Source: UBA2031 sp037189985 (GTDB lineage: Bacteria > Pseudomonadota > Gammaproteobacteria > Pseudomonadales > Moraxellaceae). Taken from it: 64,000 nucleotides of DNA. The translations under genes were made by a program, and so were the position numbers. Where the stretch lies: the NCBI GenBank assembly GCA_037189985.1, contig JBBCJX010000006.1, positions 62,001 to 126,000 on the forward strand. The letters are read 5' to 3'. Under the pieces are notes generated by a model, which searched no databases, was not told the DNA's origin, and saw only the letters and a list, made by a program, of their open reading frames with translations. This document shows, piece after piece, positions 25,510-35,414 of this stretch (its first letter is position 1; each line of letters starts with the position of its first letter).

Positions 25510-26436
25510 TCAGTCCTCCAGCGTCTGTGCAAGGATGGTCAGTACGAGGTCTGTGAACGACAGACCGGCAGCCTTGGCCGCCATGGGTACCAGCGAGTGG
25601 TCCGTCATGCCCGGCACCGTGTTCACTTCCAGCAGCCAGAAGCGGCCCTGCTCATCCATCATGGCGTCGATACGGCCCCAACCACTGGCGCCCACCAGCG
25701 CGAATGCCTGCAGTGCCAGCGCCTGCAGCTCTTTCTCCTTTTCTGGGGGCAAACCGCAAGGGCAAAGGTATTGCGTGTCATTGGCTTCGTACTTGGCCTC
25801 AAAATCGTAGAAATCCCGATCCGTTTTCATACGGATCACGGGCAGTGCCTTGCCGTCGAGAATCACCACCGTGTATTCGTGGCCACCACCGATCCATGTC
25901 TCGGCAATCACCTCGCTGTCATACACAGCCGCATTGGCAAAGGCACGCGGCAATTCCTCGGCCTGCATGACCTTGCACATGCCGATACTCGAACCCTCGT
26001 GTGAAGGCTTGATCATCAGCGGCAAGCCCAGATCACTTGCCACCTGCCCGAAATCCATGCCTGACTCAAGGCGACGGTATTTCGGCGTTGGCAAACCTGC
26101 GCCCAGCCACACCAGCTTGGTGCGCTCCTTGTCCATGCCCAGTGCCGATGCCAGCACGCCACTGCCGGTATAAGGAATTTTCATCAATTCGAGCAGGCCC
26201 TGGATGGTGCCGTCTTCACCGCCCCTGCCGTGCAGTACGATGAAGGCACGATCAAAACCGGCCAGTTCGGATACGGGCCGCTCTGCCGTATCAAAGGCAA
26301 CCGCGTTCACGCCAGCACCTTGCAGGGCATCCAGTACAGCCTTGCCGCTGATGAGGGAAATCGGGCGCTCGGCCGCTGTGCCACCCAGCAGCACAGCCAC
26401 TCGCCCGAAACGCTGAACATCCACTACCGTACTCAT
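25510..26436 (-). CDS. ddl: D-alanine--D-alanine ligase (DdlB type)
   Basis: ATP-grasp enzyme that joins two D-Ala residues for the peptidoglycan stem; 308 residues. VAVLLGGTAAERPISLISG (~13-31) holds the first-substrate Glu, LHGRGGEDGTIQGLLE (~69) is the first signature, LPLMIKPSHEGSSIGM (~140) the ATP loop, and LLEVNTVPGMTDHSLVP (~270) the second signature with the metal ligands. It overlaps murC by 4 nt. Confidence 0.97.
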   Translation of the reverse strand: MSTVVDVQRFGRVAVLLGGTAAERPISLISGKAVLDALQGAGVNAVAFDTAERPVSELAGFDRAFIVLHGRGGEDGTIQGLLELMKIPYTGSGVLASALGMDKERTKLVWLGAGLPTPKYRRLESGMDFGQVASDLGLPLMIKPSHEGSSIGMCKVMQAEELPRAFANAAVYDSEVIAETWIGGGHEYTVVILDGKALPVIRMKTDRDFYDFEAKYEANDTQYLCPCGLPPEKEKELQALALQAFALVGASGWGRIDAMMDEQGRFWLLEVNTVPGMTDHSLVPMAAKAAGLSFTDLVLTILAQTLED

Positions 26437-27893
26437 GCCTTGTCCACCTGCAGATACAAACCGTGCTGCGCCAGTTCCTGCGCAATCACACCTACATTTC
26501 CTGCACCCTGCGTGAGCAGGACATCACCCGGCTGCAATACGTTGCGCAGCAGCGACGCCAGCTCGTCAGGGCTTTCCACGAAAACAGGATCCACCGTGCC
26601 ACGCGTGCGTATGCTGCGGGCCAGCGTGCGGCTGTCCGCGCCCGTGATGGCTTTCTCGCCAGCGCTGTAAACATCCAGCAGCAAAAGTGCATCCACGGTG
26701 GACAGCACCTGCACGAAATCCTCGAAACAGTCCCGCGTACGCGAATAGCGGTGCGGCTGGAACAACATGACCAGACGTCTTTCCGGAAAGCTCTGGCGTG
26801 CCGCCTTGATGGTGGCATCCACTTCACGGGGGTGATGGCCATAATCATCGACCAGACGCACATCGCCCTGGCCTTGTGCAGTAGCAAGAGGGAACTCACC
26901 CAGTTGCTGGAAGCGGCGACCTACTCCCTGGAAGCCCGCGAGTGCACGGACTATGGCGTCATCACTCACCTTTTCATCGGCGGCAACGGCAATCGCGGCC
27001 AGCGAATTCAGCACGTTGTGCAGGCCAGGCAGGTTCAGAGTGACAGGCAGTGGCTCATGGCCCGGGCGCAGCACGGTGAAATGTGTCTGCAAGCCGTCCT
27101 GATGGATATCGACGGCACGCACATCGTTGTCATCCTGCAGGCCGTAGGTGACGGCTGGCCGGCCAATCTGCGGCAACAGTTCACGGACTACCGGATCATC
27201 ACCGCATACAACAGCCAGACCGTAGAACGGCAGGTTGTGCAGGAACTCGATGAAGGTCTGCTTGAGCTTGTCGAACGATCCTCCATAGGTATCCATGTGA
27301 TCCGCATCGATATTGGTCACGATGGATGCCATGGGCTGCAAATGCAGGAAAGAGGCATCGCTTTCGTCCGCTTCCGCCACGAAATAGCGGCTGGCGCCCA
27401 GCTTGGCATTGGTGCCGGCGCTGTTGAGCAGACCACCGATCACAAAGGTCGGATCCCGGCCGTCTTCTGCCAGGATGGAGGAAACCAGACTGGTCGTCGT
27501 GGTCTTGCCATGCGTACCCGCCACGGCAATGCCATGGCGATAACGCATCAACTCGGCCAACATTTCTGCACGACGCACAATCGGCAACCTTGCTTCACGC
27601 GCCGCCATGATTTCCGGGTTCTCGTCATCAATGGCCGTTGACACCACGATCACGTCTGCACCCACAATATTTTCGCTGCGGTGCCCGATGAACACCTGAG
27701 CACCAAACTCCTGAAGGCGTTGTGTCGTCTTGCCTGCCTTGATGTCAGAGCCGGCAATCTCGTAACCCTGATTAAGCAGAACTTCGGCAATGCCGCACAT
27801 GCCGGCGCCACCGATGCCGATGAAATGGATACGACGGATACGCCGCATCTCGGGAATCTCTATCAGTCGCGAACGCTTTGGCGACTCACTCAT
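26433..27893 (-). CDS. murC: UDP-N-acetylmuramate--L-alanine ligase
   Basis: Adds L-Ala to UDP-MurNAc, the first stem-peptide step; 486 residues. IHFIGIGGAGMCGIAEVL (~22-39) is the nucleotide-sugar site, AVAGTHGKTTTTSLV (~122-136) the ATP P-loop, and FQPHRYSRTRD (~353) belongs to the C-terminal Mur ligase domain. It overlaps both murG and ddl by 4 nt. A start at the conserved MRRIRRIHFIG (codon 16) cannot be excluded, but the ATGA overlap favours 27893. Confidence 0.97.
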   Translation of the reverse strand: MSESPKRSRLIEIPEMRRIRRIHFIGIGGAGMCGIAEVLLNQGYEIAGSDIKAGKTTQRLQEFGAQVFIGHRSENIVGADVIVVSTAIDDENPEIMAAREARLPIVRRAEMLAELMRYRHGIAVAGTHGKTTTTSLVSSILAEDGRDPTFVIGGLLNSAGTNAKLGASRYFVAEADESDASFLHLQPMASIVTNIDADHMDTYGGSFDKLKQTFIEFLHNLPFYGLAVVCGDDPVVRELLPQIGRPAVTYGLQDDNDVRAVDIHQDGLQTHFTVLRPGHEPLPVTLNLPGLHNVLNSLAAIAVAADEKVSDDAIVRALAGFQGVGRRFQQLGEFPLATAQGQGDVRLVDDYGHHPREVDATIKAARQSFPERRLVMLFQPHRYSRTRDCFEDFVQVLSTVDALLLLDVYSAGEKAITGADSRTLARSIRTRGTVDPVFVESPDELASLLRNVLQPGDVLLTQGAGNVGVIAQELAQHGLYLQVDKA

Positions 27894-28969
27894 TTTCCAG
27901 CTCCCAGAATTTCGCCCACCACCACTTCCGTGGCATCGGGCTTAGCCAACGCACGTGCGGCACAGGCCATCTGCATCAGTTTTTCGCGGGACAGCAAGGA
28001 TTCAAGGGCGGCTGCCAATTTCTCTGCACTCAGGTCCTGCTGGCGAAACAAGAGTGCTGCGCCCGCCTCGCTCAGGAATTTTCCATTGGCGGTCTGGTGA
28101 TCATCAACGGCATGTGGATAGGGAATGAGGACAGAGCCCACACCCGCCGCTGCAATTTCGGAGACCGTCAGCGCGCCGGAACGACACACCACCAGGTCCG
28201 CCCAGCCATACATGGCTGCCATGTCGTCAATGAAAGGCAGGACTTCTGCCTCCAAGGCCAGTGCCCTGTATTTTCCAGAAGCCTTTTCAATATTCCTTTT
28301 CCCGGCCTGATGACGAATCAGCAATGCCTGCTTCTTTTGCAACAATGCCAAGGCCTCGGGCACCAGCTCGTTCAAAGCCACTGCTCCCTGGCTTCCGCCC
28401 AGCACGAGAATGCGCAAGGCACCCTCACGACCAGCAAAGCGCTCTTCGGGTGTTTGCAATGCAGCGATTTCGCGGCGCACGGGATTGCCTACCTGATGCA
28501 CCTTGGCAGCCGGCGCAAACGCGTTGGGAAATGCCTCCAGCACGCGATTGGCAAAGCGTGAAAGCTGGCGATTCGTGAAGCCGGCAATCGCGTTCTGCTC
28601 ATGGATCAGCAAGGGCTTGCCCAACAGGCGTGTCGCAACTCCACCCGGACCGGTGACATAGCCACCCAGTCCGATAACGGCATCGGCTTTTACTGTCTGC
28701 AAGGCCTTCATGGCCTCAAGCACGGCAATGACAAGCTTGAACGGTGCCAGCAGCAGGCGCTGGATACCCTGCCCGCGCACACCGCTGACCTCCAGATAGG
28801 TGATGGAGAAGCCACGGGCAGGCACAAGCTCTGCCTCGATGCCGGCACGTGTGCCCAGCCAGTGGATGCTCACGCCACGCTCGCGCAAGGCTTCTGCCAC
28901 GGCCAGAGCAGGGAATACATGTCCTCCCGTGCCCCCCGCCATCACCACCACGCTTTTCACGCTGTTCAT
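27890..28969 (-). CDS. murG: Lipid II synthase (MurG)
   Basis: Peripheral inner-membrane GT28 transferase that adds GlcNAc to lipid I; 359 residues from the ATG. VVVMAGGTGGHVFPALAVA (~7-25) is the glycine-rich loop that binds lipid I phosphate, IGLGGYVTGPGG (~103) the third, ILVLGGSQGA (~185) a nucleotide-sugar loop, and RSGALTVSEIAAAG (~263) the UDP-GlcNAc site. The ATG at 28969 overlaps the ftsW stop (ATGA); a GTG two codons earlier is an alternative. Confidence 0.97.
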   Translation of the reverse strand: MNSVKSVVVMAGGTGGHVFPALAVAEALRERGVSIHWLGTRAGIEAELVPARGFSITYLEVSGVRGQGIQRLLLAPFKLVIAVLEAMKALQTVKADAVIGLGGYVTGPGGVATRLLGKPLLIHEQNAIAGFTNRQLSRFANRVLEAFPNAFAPAAKVHQVGNPVRREIAALQTPEERFAGREGALRILVLGGSQGAVALNELVPEALALLQKKQALLIRHQAGKRNIEKASGKYRALALEAEVLPFIDDMAAMYGWADLVVCRSGALTVSEIAAAGVGSVLIPYPHAVDDHQTANGKFLSEAGAALLFRQQDLSAEKLAAALESLLSREKLMQMACAARALAKPDATEVVVGEILGAGK

Positions 28970-30141
28970 GAGCACCCTCCCTTGCTGGAGGAGATGGCCG
29001 CAGCCTCAGTATTCTCGGAATCGATACGCAGCAGCACACCCAGCATCAGGAACACGATGAGCAGGCTGCTGCCGCCATAGCTCACCAGCGGCAAGGTCAA
29101 GCCCTTGGTGGGGAACAGACCCATGTTCACGCCGATGTTCACCAGTGCCTGCACACCAATCAGGAAGGCAATGCCATAGGCCAGATAGGCGGCATAGAAT
29201 TTTTCGCCCAGCTCCGCCTCACGGCCGATGCGCAATGCCGATCGCACCAGGAGCCAGAAAAGCCCTATCACGAAGAGCACGCCAATAAGGCCGAACTCTT
29301 CGGCATACACGGCAAACACGAAATCAGTGTGCGCTTCCGGCAGGTAAAAGAGTTTCTGCACGCTTTTTCCCAATCCCACGCCTGTCCATTCGCCACGACC
29401 AAAGGCAATCAGGCTCTGGGTCAGCTGATAACCGGAGTTGAACTGGTCGGCCCAAGGATCGGTGAAAGAAAGCATGCGCTTCATGCGGTAAGGCTCAAGG
29501 ATGACTGCCAGCCCCCCCATCACCACCGCAGTGGTCAGCAGCACGGCAAACTGCAGCAAGGGTGTACCCGCCAGAAAGAGCATGCCCATCACTGCCGCCA
29601 CCGTGACGACGCTTGCGCCGAAATCCGGCTCCAGCAACAGCAGCAGCACAGCTATCCCCACCACAGCCATGGGTTTGATGAAACCTGCCCAACTGCTGCG
29701 TACTTCGGCCTGACGCCGGAGAAGATATGCCCCCATGTAAGCAACGACGGCAAACTTCGCAAACTCGGAGGGCTGCATGGTCATGGGGCCAATTCCAATC
29801 CAGCGCATGCTGCCGTTCACGCGCTTGCCGATACCAGGAATCAGCACCACCACCAGCAGGACAAAACCAGCCAACAGAATGAAACCACTCAAGCGCTCCC
29901 AGGTGGCAATGGGAACGGTCATGGCAAATATGCCCAGCCCCAGACCCAGCATCATGTAAACCAGATGCCGCACCAGAAAATAGAATTCATTGCCAAACAC
30001 AGAAGCCGCCACCCCCATGGAGGCAGATGCCACCATGACAAGGCCGATGCAGAACAACAGCCCTGCCGACAGCATGAGCAGGTGCCGGGAGGTGACTCCC
30101 TGCATCAGCGTGGTCGAGGTTGGCAAAGGGATGGCTTTCAT
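28966..30141 (-). CDS. ftsW: Peptidoglycan glycosyltransferase FtsW
   Basis: SEDS-family polymerase that works with FtsI in septal wall synthesis; 391 residues with about ten membrane helices. ATWERLSGFILLAG, INGSMRWIGIG-like motif (NGSMRWIGIGPMTMQPSEFAK, here split), TDPWADQFNSGYQLTQSLIAFGRG (partly) with the conserved Asp in the large periplasmic loop, and GLTLPLVSYGGSSL (~345) are visible. It starts in the murD stop codon and overlaps murG. Confidence 0.96.
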   Translation of the reverse strand: MKAIPLPTSTTLMQGVTSRHLLMLSAGLLFCIGLVMVASASMGVAASVFGNEFYFLVRHLVYMMLGLGLGIFAMTVPIATWERLSGFILLAGFVLLVVVLIPGIGKRVNGSMRWIGIGPMTMQPSEFAKFAVVAYMGAYLLRRQAEVRSSWAGFIKPMAVVGIAVLLLLLEPDFGASVVTVAAVMGMLFLAGTPLLQFAVLLTTAVVMGGLAVILEPYRMKRMLSFTDPWADQFNSGYQLTQSLIAFGRGEWTGVGLGKSVQKLFYLPEAHTDFVFAVYAEEFGLIGVLFVIGLFWLLVRSALRIGREAELGEKFYAAYLAYGIAFLIGVQALVNIGVNMGLFPTKGLTLPLVSYGGSSLLIVFLMLGVLLRIDSENTEAAAISSSKGGCS

Positions 30142-31499
30142 TTTCCTTGTACCACCGACCTGACGACGGCCACAAACTGCTGTCCGCGGTCTTCATAGTT
30201 CTTGAACATGTCGAAACTGGCACAGGCCGGCGACAGGACTACGGCATCGCCGTCTTTCGACAGTGCCCGGGACTGCTTGACGGCATCCTGCAATGACGTG
30301 GCAAAAACACGCGGCACGCTGTCGTTCACGGCCTCGGCAATACGGGAGCCGTCTTCGCCAATCAGTACCAGTGCCCGCGCATGCTTCTGGAGCGGTGCCG
30401 ACAACGGAGAAAAATCCTGTCCCTTGCCGACACCACCAGCAATGAGGATCAGCTTTCCTGATACAGCGGCTCCCAAACCATTGATGGCCGCCAGCGTGGA
30501 ACCCACATTCGTTCCCTTGGAATCGTTGTACCAGGACACGCCTTCTGCCTCTGCAACCAGCTCGCAGCGGTGCGGCAAGCCGGCAAACTCCTGCAGGGTC
30601 TTCAGCATGGCTTCCATCGGTAGGTTGACGGCTTCGCCCAGTGCCAAGGCAGCCAGTGCATTCGCCACATTGTGGTTACCGCGAATTTTCATGGCGGAAA
30701 CCGGCAGCAATTTCTCACTGCCACGTGCCAGCCACTTCTGCCCGTCCTTGACCAGCACACCGAACTGTCTGAGATCAGGTGCATCCAGGCCGAAACTGCT
30801 GCGGGGAATGCTTTCTTCAATCAGTGGCACGGTCAGTGGGTCATCACGATTGACCACATAACGCTGGCAATGGCGGAAAACCCGGTGCTTGGCCTGGTGG
30901 TACTCCTGCATGGAGGCATAGCGGTCCATGTGGTCTTCGCTGATGTTCAGCACCACGGCTACCGCCGCCTTCAGCGAGTGCGTGGTTTCAAGCTGAAAAC
31001 TGGAAAGCTCCAGCACATACAGCGACTGCTCGCCCCGCTGGCGCAACATGTCCAGCACCGGCAAACCCAGATTGCCGCCCACGCCCACATTAATCCCTGC
31101 GTTCACTGCCATCAGCCCTACCAGCGTGGTGACTGTGCTTTTGGCATTGGACCCGGTGATGGCAACGATGGGGGCTTTCACTTCGCGGCAAAATATCTCG
31201 ACATCACCCGATACAGGCACGCCTGCAGAAACAGCAGCTGCCAAAGCAGGCTCTTTCACTGAAACTCCGGGGCTGGCAATGATCTCACTCGCGCCACGAA
31301 GCAGGTCGGCATCCAGCCCACCCAGATACAACTCGACGTCCGGAAACTCTGCCCGCAACTCAGCCAGCCCCGGCGGATTCTCACGTGTATCGGTAACGGC
31401 CACCGGGTAGCCCCGGCTTTTCAGAAAGCGCACGCAGGAGAGCCCGGTCTTTCCCAGACCGACCACCACCCGCAAACCGTCGCGCTGTATCAATGCCAT
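30138..31499 (-). CDS. murD: UDP-N-acetylmuramoylalanine--D-glutamate ligase
   Basis: Adds D-Glu to UDP-MurNAc-L-Ala; 453 residues. VVVGLGKTGLSCVRFL (~11-26) forms the nucleotide-binding N-domain, AITGSNAKSTVTTLVG (~113-128) is the P-loop in the SNAKST form common in Pseudomonas, and WYNDSKGTNVGST (~322) holds the substrate-binding residues. It overlaps ftsW by 4 nt and follows mraY by 10 nt. Confidence 0.97.
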   Translation of the reverse strand: MALIQRDGLRVVVGLGKTGLSCVRFLKSRGYPVAVTDTRENPPGLAELRAEFPDVELYLGGLDADLLRGASEIIASPGVSVKEPALAAAVSAGVPVSGDVEIFCREVKAPIVAITGSNAKSTVTTLVGLMAVNAGINVGVGGNLGLPVLDMLRQRGEQSLYVLELSSFQLETTHSLKAAVAVVLNISEDHMDRYASMQEYHQAKHRVFRHCQRYVVNRDDPLTVPLIEESIPRSSFGLDAPDLRQFGVLVKDGQKWLARGSEKLLPVSAMKIRGNHNVANALAALALGEAVNLPMEAMLKTLQEFAGLPHRCELVAEAEGVSWYNDSKGTNVGSTLAAINGLGAAVSGKLILIAGGVGKGQDFSPLSAPLQKHARALVLIGEDGSRIAEAVNDSVPRVFATSLQDAVKQSRALSKDGDAVVLSPACASFDMFKNYEDRGQQFVAVVRSVVQGK

Positions 31500-31509
31500 T
31501 TTCTTCTCT

Positions 31510-32592
31510 TCAACGAATCTTCAACGAAGCCAGCCCCAGCAACACCAGCATGAAGCTGATGATCCAGAAGCGGACGACAACCTTGGTTTCCGGCCAGCCC
31601 TTCAGCTCATAGTGATGATGAATGGGTGCCATGCGGAAAATACGGCGGCCGGTAAGTTTGAAAGAGCCCACCTGCAACATCACGGAAACGGTTTCCAGTA
31701 CGAACACGCCACCCATGATGAAAAGCACGATCTCCTGACGCACGATGACGGCGATAACACCCAGCACGGCACCCAGAGCCAGCGCACCGACATCCCCCAT
31801 GAATACCTGCGCGGGATAAGCGTTGAACCAGAGAAAGCCAAGGCCGGCCCCGATGATGGAGCCGCAGATCACAATCAGCTCGCCGGAACCTGCGACATAG
31901 GGAATGTGCAGATAGGTCGCGAACTTTATGTTTCCGGAAAGGTAGGCAAAGATGGCCAGTGCCCCGGCAACCATCACGGTCGGCATGATGGCAAGGCCAT
32001 CCAGGCCATCCGTGAGATTGACAGCATTGCTGGTACCCACGATCACGAAATACGTGAGCACGATGTAGAACACACCCAACGGAATGATCACGCTCTTGAA
32101 AAAAGGCAGGATCAGGCTGGTTTCGATCGGTGTCTTGGCATAGTGATAAAGGAAGACAGCCGCGCCGATACCGGCAACCGACTGCCACAGGTACTTCCAG
32201 CGCCCGGGAAGACCGCGCGGATTTTTCTCCACCACCTTGCGGTAATCGTCCACCCAGCCCACCAAGCCGAAGACCACCATCACGGCCAGCACAACCCAGA
32301 CATAGGGGTTGGCGAGATTGGCCCAGAGCAAGGTGCTGACACCAATGGCAACAAGAATGAGTACGCCGCCCATGGTCGGCGTACCCGTCTTGGCCAGATG
32401 CGTCTGCGGGCCGTCATTGCGTATGGCCTGGCCGAATTTCATGGCGCGCAGGCGCTCGATCATCCACGGCCCCCACCACAGCGACAGGCCGATGGCCGTC
32501 GCCACGCTCAGGATCGCGCGCAGGGTGAGGTAATGAAAGACCAGAAAGCCTTTATGGTACTGCGCGAGAAATTCCGCGAGCCAAAGCAACAT
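31510..32592 (-). CDS. mraY: Phospho-MurNAc-pentapeptide transferase (lipid I synthase)
   Basis: Polytopic membrane enzyme that moves phospho-MurNAc-pentapeptide onto undecaprenyl phosphate; 360 residues, ten helices. Key motifs are KTGTPTMGG (~69), DDYRKV (~117, catalytic Asp pair), NAVNLTDGLDGLA (~190-202, Mg site) and the HHHYELKGWPE loop (~325). Spaced 3 nt after murF. Confidence 0.98.
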   Translation of the reverse strand: MLLWLAEFLAQYHKGFLVFHYLTLRAILSVATAIGLSLWWGPWMIERLRAMKFGQAIRNDGPQTHLAKTGTPTMGGVLILVAIGVSTLLWANLANPYVWVVLAVMVVFGLVGWVDDYRKVVEKNPRGLPGRWKYLWQSVAGIGAAVFLYHYAKTPIETSLILPFFKSVIIPLGVFYIVLTYFVIVGTSNAVNLTDGLDGLAIMPTVMVAGALAIFAYLSGNIKFATYLHIPYVAGSGELIVICGSIIGAGLGFLWFNAYPAQVFMGDVGALALGAVLGVIAVIVRQEIVLFIMGGVFVLETVSVMLQVGSFKLTGRRIFRMAPIHHHYELKGWPETKVVVRFWIISFMLVLLGLASLKIR

Positions 32593-32595
32593 CGA

Positions 32596-33945
32596 TCAGG
32601 ACTCCTTCTTGTCCATCAGGGCATGGACAACGTTCTCCATGCGGGCACTGCGTGATCCTTTCACCAGCAGCGTCACTACTGTTTCCAGCTCCTTTTCCAG
32701 TTCCTCAAGCAATGCCTGCTGGTCCGGGAACGTCCGCGTTTCCTGACCGAAACCGGCAGCCGTGAACTGGCTGTACTGCCCGACCGCATAAAGCGCATCA
32801 ATCTTCTTCATTTTTGCGTACCCCCCCACCTCGTTATGGCCCGTCTCCGTGGCCTTTCCCAATTCACCCATGTCACCTGCCACCAAAACACGGCGGCCCG
32901 GCATTTCTGCCAGCACGTCTATCGCCGCCTTCATCGAGGAAGGATTGGCGTTGTAGGTATCGTCGATGAGACGGCAACCTGGGTTCAGAAGATGAAGATT
33001 GAGGCGCCCCGGAACCGGGCTGGTCTTTTCAAGACCGGCAACGATGTTTTCCAGGGGGATATGACAGGCCTGCGCCAAGGCAGCAGCGGCAAGCGCATTG
33101 GCCACGTTGTGGCGACCGATGAGCTGCAGCTCGATGGAGGCCGTGCGGGCACCGACATGAAGATCGAAGGCAGGGCAGCCTGTGGCGGATTGCCGGATAT
33201 TGTCCGCCCAGACATCCGCCTTCTGCCGCAGGGAAAAATGAAGCTGTTGGCGATGTTTGCAGAGATCGCGCCAGTAGGGAGCAAACTCGTCATCAAGGTT
33301 GATGCAAGCGATACCACCCTTTACAAGCCCGCCATAAATTTCGCCCTTGGCCTTGGCAATGCCTTCACGGCTGCCAAAGCCTTCAAGGTGGGCAGAGCCA
33401 ACATTGGTAATGACGGCAGCCTGCGGCGACACCATGTTGCTGGTATAGGCAATTTCCCCGAGATGATTGGCACCAAGCTCGAAAACGCCATAGCGATGCT
33501 CGTCACCCAGACGGAACAGCGTCAGTGGAACGCCGATATCGTTGTTTTTGTTGCCCAGCGTGGCGAGCGTGGAACCCATCCCGGAAAAGATGCTGGCTGC
33601 AAATTCCTTGGTGGTGGTCTTGCCCGAGCTGCCCGTGATGGCCACGCTGACAATGTCGAACTGCTGGCGCCAGGCATGGGCAATCTTGCCCAAGGCAATA
33701 TGCGTGTCATCCACCAGCAATTGTGGAATGACCAGTCCTTCCTGAAGCTCGCTCACAACGGCCGCACAGGCACCACGTGCTCCGGCCTCGACAGCAAAGC
33801 GGTTGCCATTGAAATGTGCGCCTGACAGCGCAATGAAAAGCTCTCCGCCCGCCAGCGTCCGGGTATCCGTCGAGAAAGTGGAGACTTCTCGATCCTCTCC
33901 CACCAGGCGGGCATGCAGCAGGAAGGCGATATGTGAAAGCTTCAT
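32596..33945 (-). CDS. murF: UDP-N-acetylmuramoyl-tripeptide--D-alanyl-D-alanine ligase
   Basis: Adds D-Ala-D-Ala to complete the pentapeptide precursor; 449 residues. FSTDTRTLAGGELFIAL (~24-40) is the MurE/F N-domain, AITGSSGKTTTKEF (~100-113) the P-loop, NVGSAHLEGFGS (~189) and DDTYNANPSSMKAA (~320) the substrate regions. The ATG at 33945 overlaps the murE stop (ATGA); four upstream codons in the same frame are not used. Confidence 0.97.
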   Translation of the reverse strand: MKLSHIAFLLHARLVGEDREVSTFSTDTRTLAGGELFIALSGAHFNGNRFAVEAGARGACAAVVSELQEGLVIPQLLVDDTHIALGKIAHAWRQQFDIVSVAITGSSGKTTTKEFAASIFSGMGSTLATLGNKNNDIGVPLTLFRLGDEHRYGVFELGANHLGEIAYTSNMVSPQAAVITNVGSAHLEGFGSREGIAKAKGEIYGGLVKGGIACINLDDEFAPYWRDLCKHRQQLHFSLRQKADVWADNIRQSATGCPAFDLHVGARTASIELQLIGRHNVANALAAAALAQACHIPLENIVAGLEKTSPVPGRLNLHLLNPGCRLIDDTYNANPSSMKAAIDVLAEMPGRRVLVAGDMGELGKATETGHNEVGGYAKMKKIDALYAVGQYSQFTAAGFGQETRTFPDQQALLEELEKELETVVTLLVKGSRSARMENVVHALMDKKES

Positions 33946-35414
33946 GCGGCCCTCCAAGCAGCCAGTGCTGCACGCACTTCCTGTGCATCGCTGAAAGGAT
34001 GACGCTGCCCTGCGATCTCCTGGTAGTCCTCGTGGCCCTTGCCGGCAATCAGCACGATGTCGCGACGCCCGGCACGGCTGATGGCCTGGTGGATGGCACG
34101 ATGACGGTCCGGCTCGACACGCACGATGGCGTTGTCACTGACGCCGGCCTGAATGTCGGCAATGATGGCTTCCGGATTTTCGGAGCGTGGGTTGTCGCTG
34201 GTAATGATCACGTCGTCGGCAAGACGGCAGGCAATTGCTCCCATTTCCGGACGCTTGCCGCGATCCCGGTCTCCGCCGCAGCCGAACACACAAATGAGCG
34301 CATCTTCCGCATGCTCACGCAGACTGGACAATACTTTCTCAAGCGCATCCGGCGTGTGCGCATAATCCACGACCACGGTCGGATGCTCACCGGCATGACT
34401 TTCCATGCGACCGGGCACGGCACGCGCATCACGCAGCGCATCCGCCACATCCGCAAGCGGGATACCAAGTGCCAGCAGGCCTGCCATCACAGCCAGCAGG
34501 TTGCTGACATTGAAACGCCCCAGCAACGGCACCTGCAGGGCACAGTCACCCGCAGGCGTCGACACCAGCAGGGACAAACCCGTGAGCGAAGGCTGCACTT
34601 TCATGGCCTGAATGTCGGCACTGCCTCCGGGCTGCTGGCTGTAGCTCAGCACTTTGACCTGCGGCGCCAGTACGGCACGGTAACGCGCAGCCGCCGGATC
34701 ATCGGCATTCAACACAACCGCCTTGAGTCCCGGCCAGCGAAAAAGAATTTCCTTGGCGGCGGCGTAAGACTCCATGTCACCGTGATAATCCAGGTGATCA
34801 CGGGTGAGGTTGGTGAAGAGTGCAACTTCGATGGCGGTCCCGTTCAAGCGGCCCTGCTGGAGGCCATGCGAGCTTGCCTCCATGGCTGTGAACTCCGCGC
34901 CTTCGGTCGCAAACTGTGCCAGCAGGGCCTGCAGATGGCAGGCATCCGCCGTGGTGTGGCTGGCTTTTTCAAGACTGCCATAGAGTCCGTTGCCCAGCGT
35001 GCCCAGCACGGCAGCCTTGCTGCCAAGACGGGTCAGCGCACCTGCCAGCAGATGCGCAACACTGGTCTTGCCATTGGTACCCGTCACCGCCAGTACACGC
35101 ATGCGCGATGAAGGCTGATCAAAAAATCGTGCCGCAATCACACCGACCTGCTGCGCCAGACCCTTGATGGCAATCACGGGAATACCGTCGATGACCGTAT
35201 CCTGTGGCCACTTCTCATCCTGCTCCGCAAAAATTGCAGCAGCACCTGCCGCGATCACTTCATCAATGAGGTCACGGGCATCACGCCTTTGCCCCTTGAG
35301 CGCCAGGAACAGCATGCCGGAACGCACTTCGCGGCTGTCCAGCACTACGGCAGAAACGGAAATTACCGCATGTGCGGCGCTGATGGCGGGCCAGAGTTCG
35401 GCAAGGCGTTTCAT
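33942..35414 (-). CDS. murE: UDP-MurNAc-L-Ala-D-Glu--meso-diaminopimelate ligase
   Basis: Adds the third residue of the stem peptide; 490 residues. VLDSREVRSGMLFLAL (~24) is the N-domain, AVTGTNGKTSVAHLLAG (~108) the P-loop, and VVDYAHTPDALEKVL (~344) the C-domain. The motif DNPRSENP (~404) is diagnostic for meso-diaminopimelate rather than lysine, fitting a Gram-negative wall. It overlaps ftsI by 4 nt and murF by 4 nt. Confidence 0.97.
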   Translation of the reverse strand: MKRLAELWPAISAAHAVISVSAVVLDSREVRSGMLFLALKGQRRDARDLIDEVIAAGAAAIFAEQDEKWPQDTVIDGIPVIAIKGLAQQVGVIAARFFDQPSSRMRVLAVTGTNGKTSVAHLLAGALTRLGSKAAVLGTLGNGLYGSLEKASHTTADACHLQALLAQFATEGAEFTAMEASSHGLQQGRLNGTAIEVALFTNLTRDHLDYHGDMESYAAAKEILFRWPGLKAVVLNADDPAAARYRAVLAPQVKVLSYSQQPGGSADIQAMKVQPSLTGLSLLVSTPAGDCALQVPLLGRFNVSNLLAVMAGLLALGIPLADVADALRDARAVPGRMESHAGEHPTVVVDYAHTPDALEKVLSSLREHAEDALICVFGCGGDRDRGKRPEMGAIACRLADDVIITSDNPRSENPEAIIADIQAGVSDNAIVRVEPDRHRAIHQAISRAGRRDIVLIAGKGHEDYQEIAGQRHPFSDAQEVRAALAAWRAA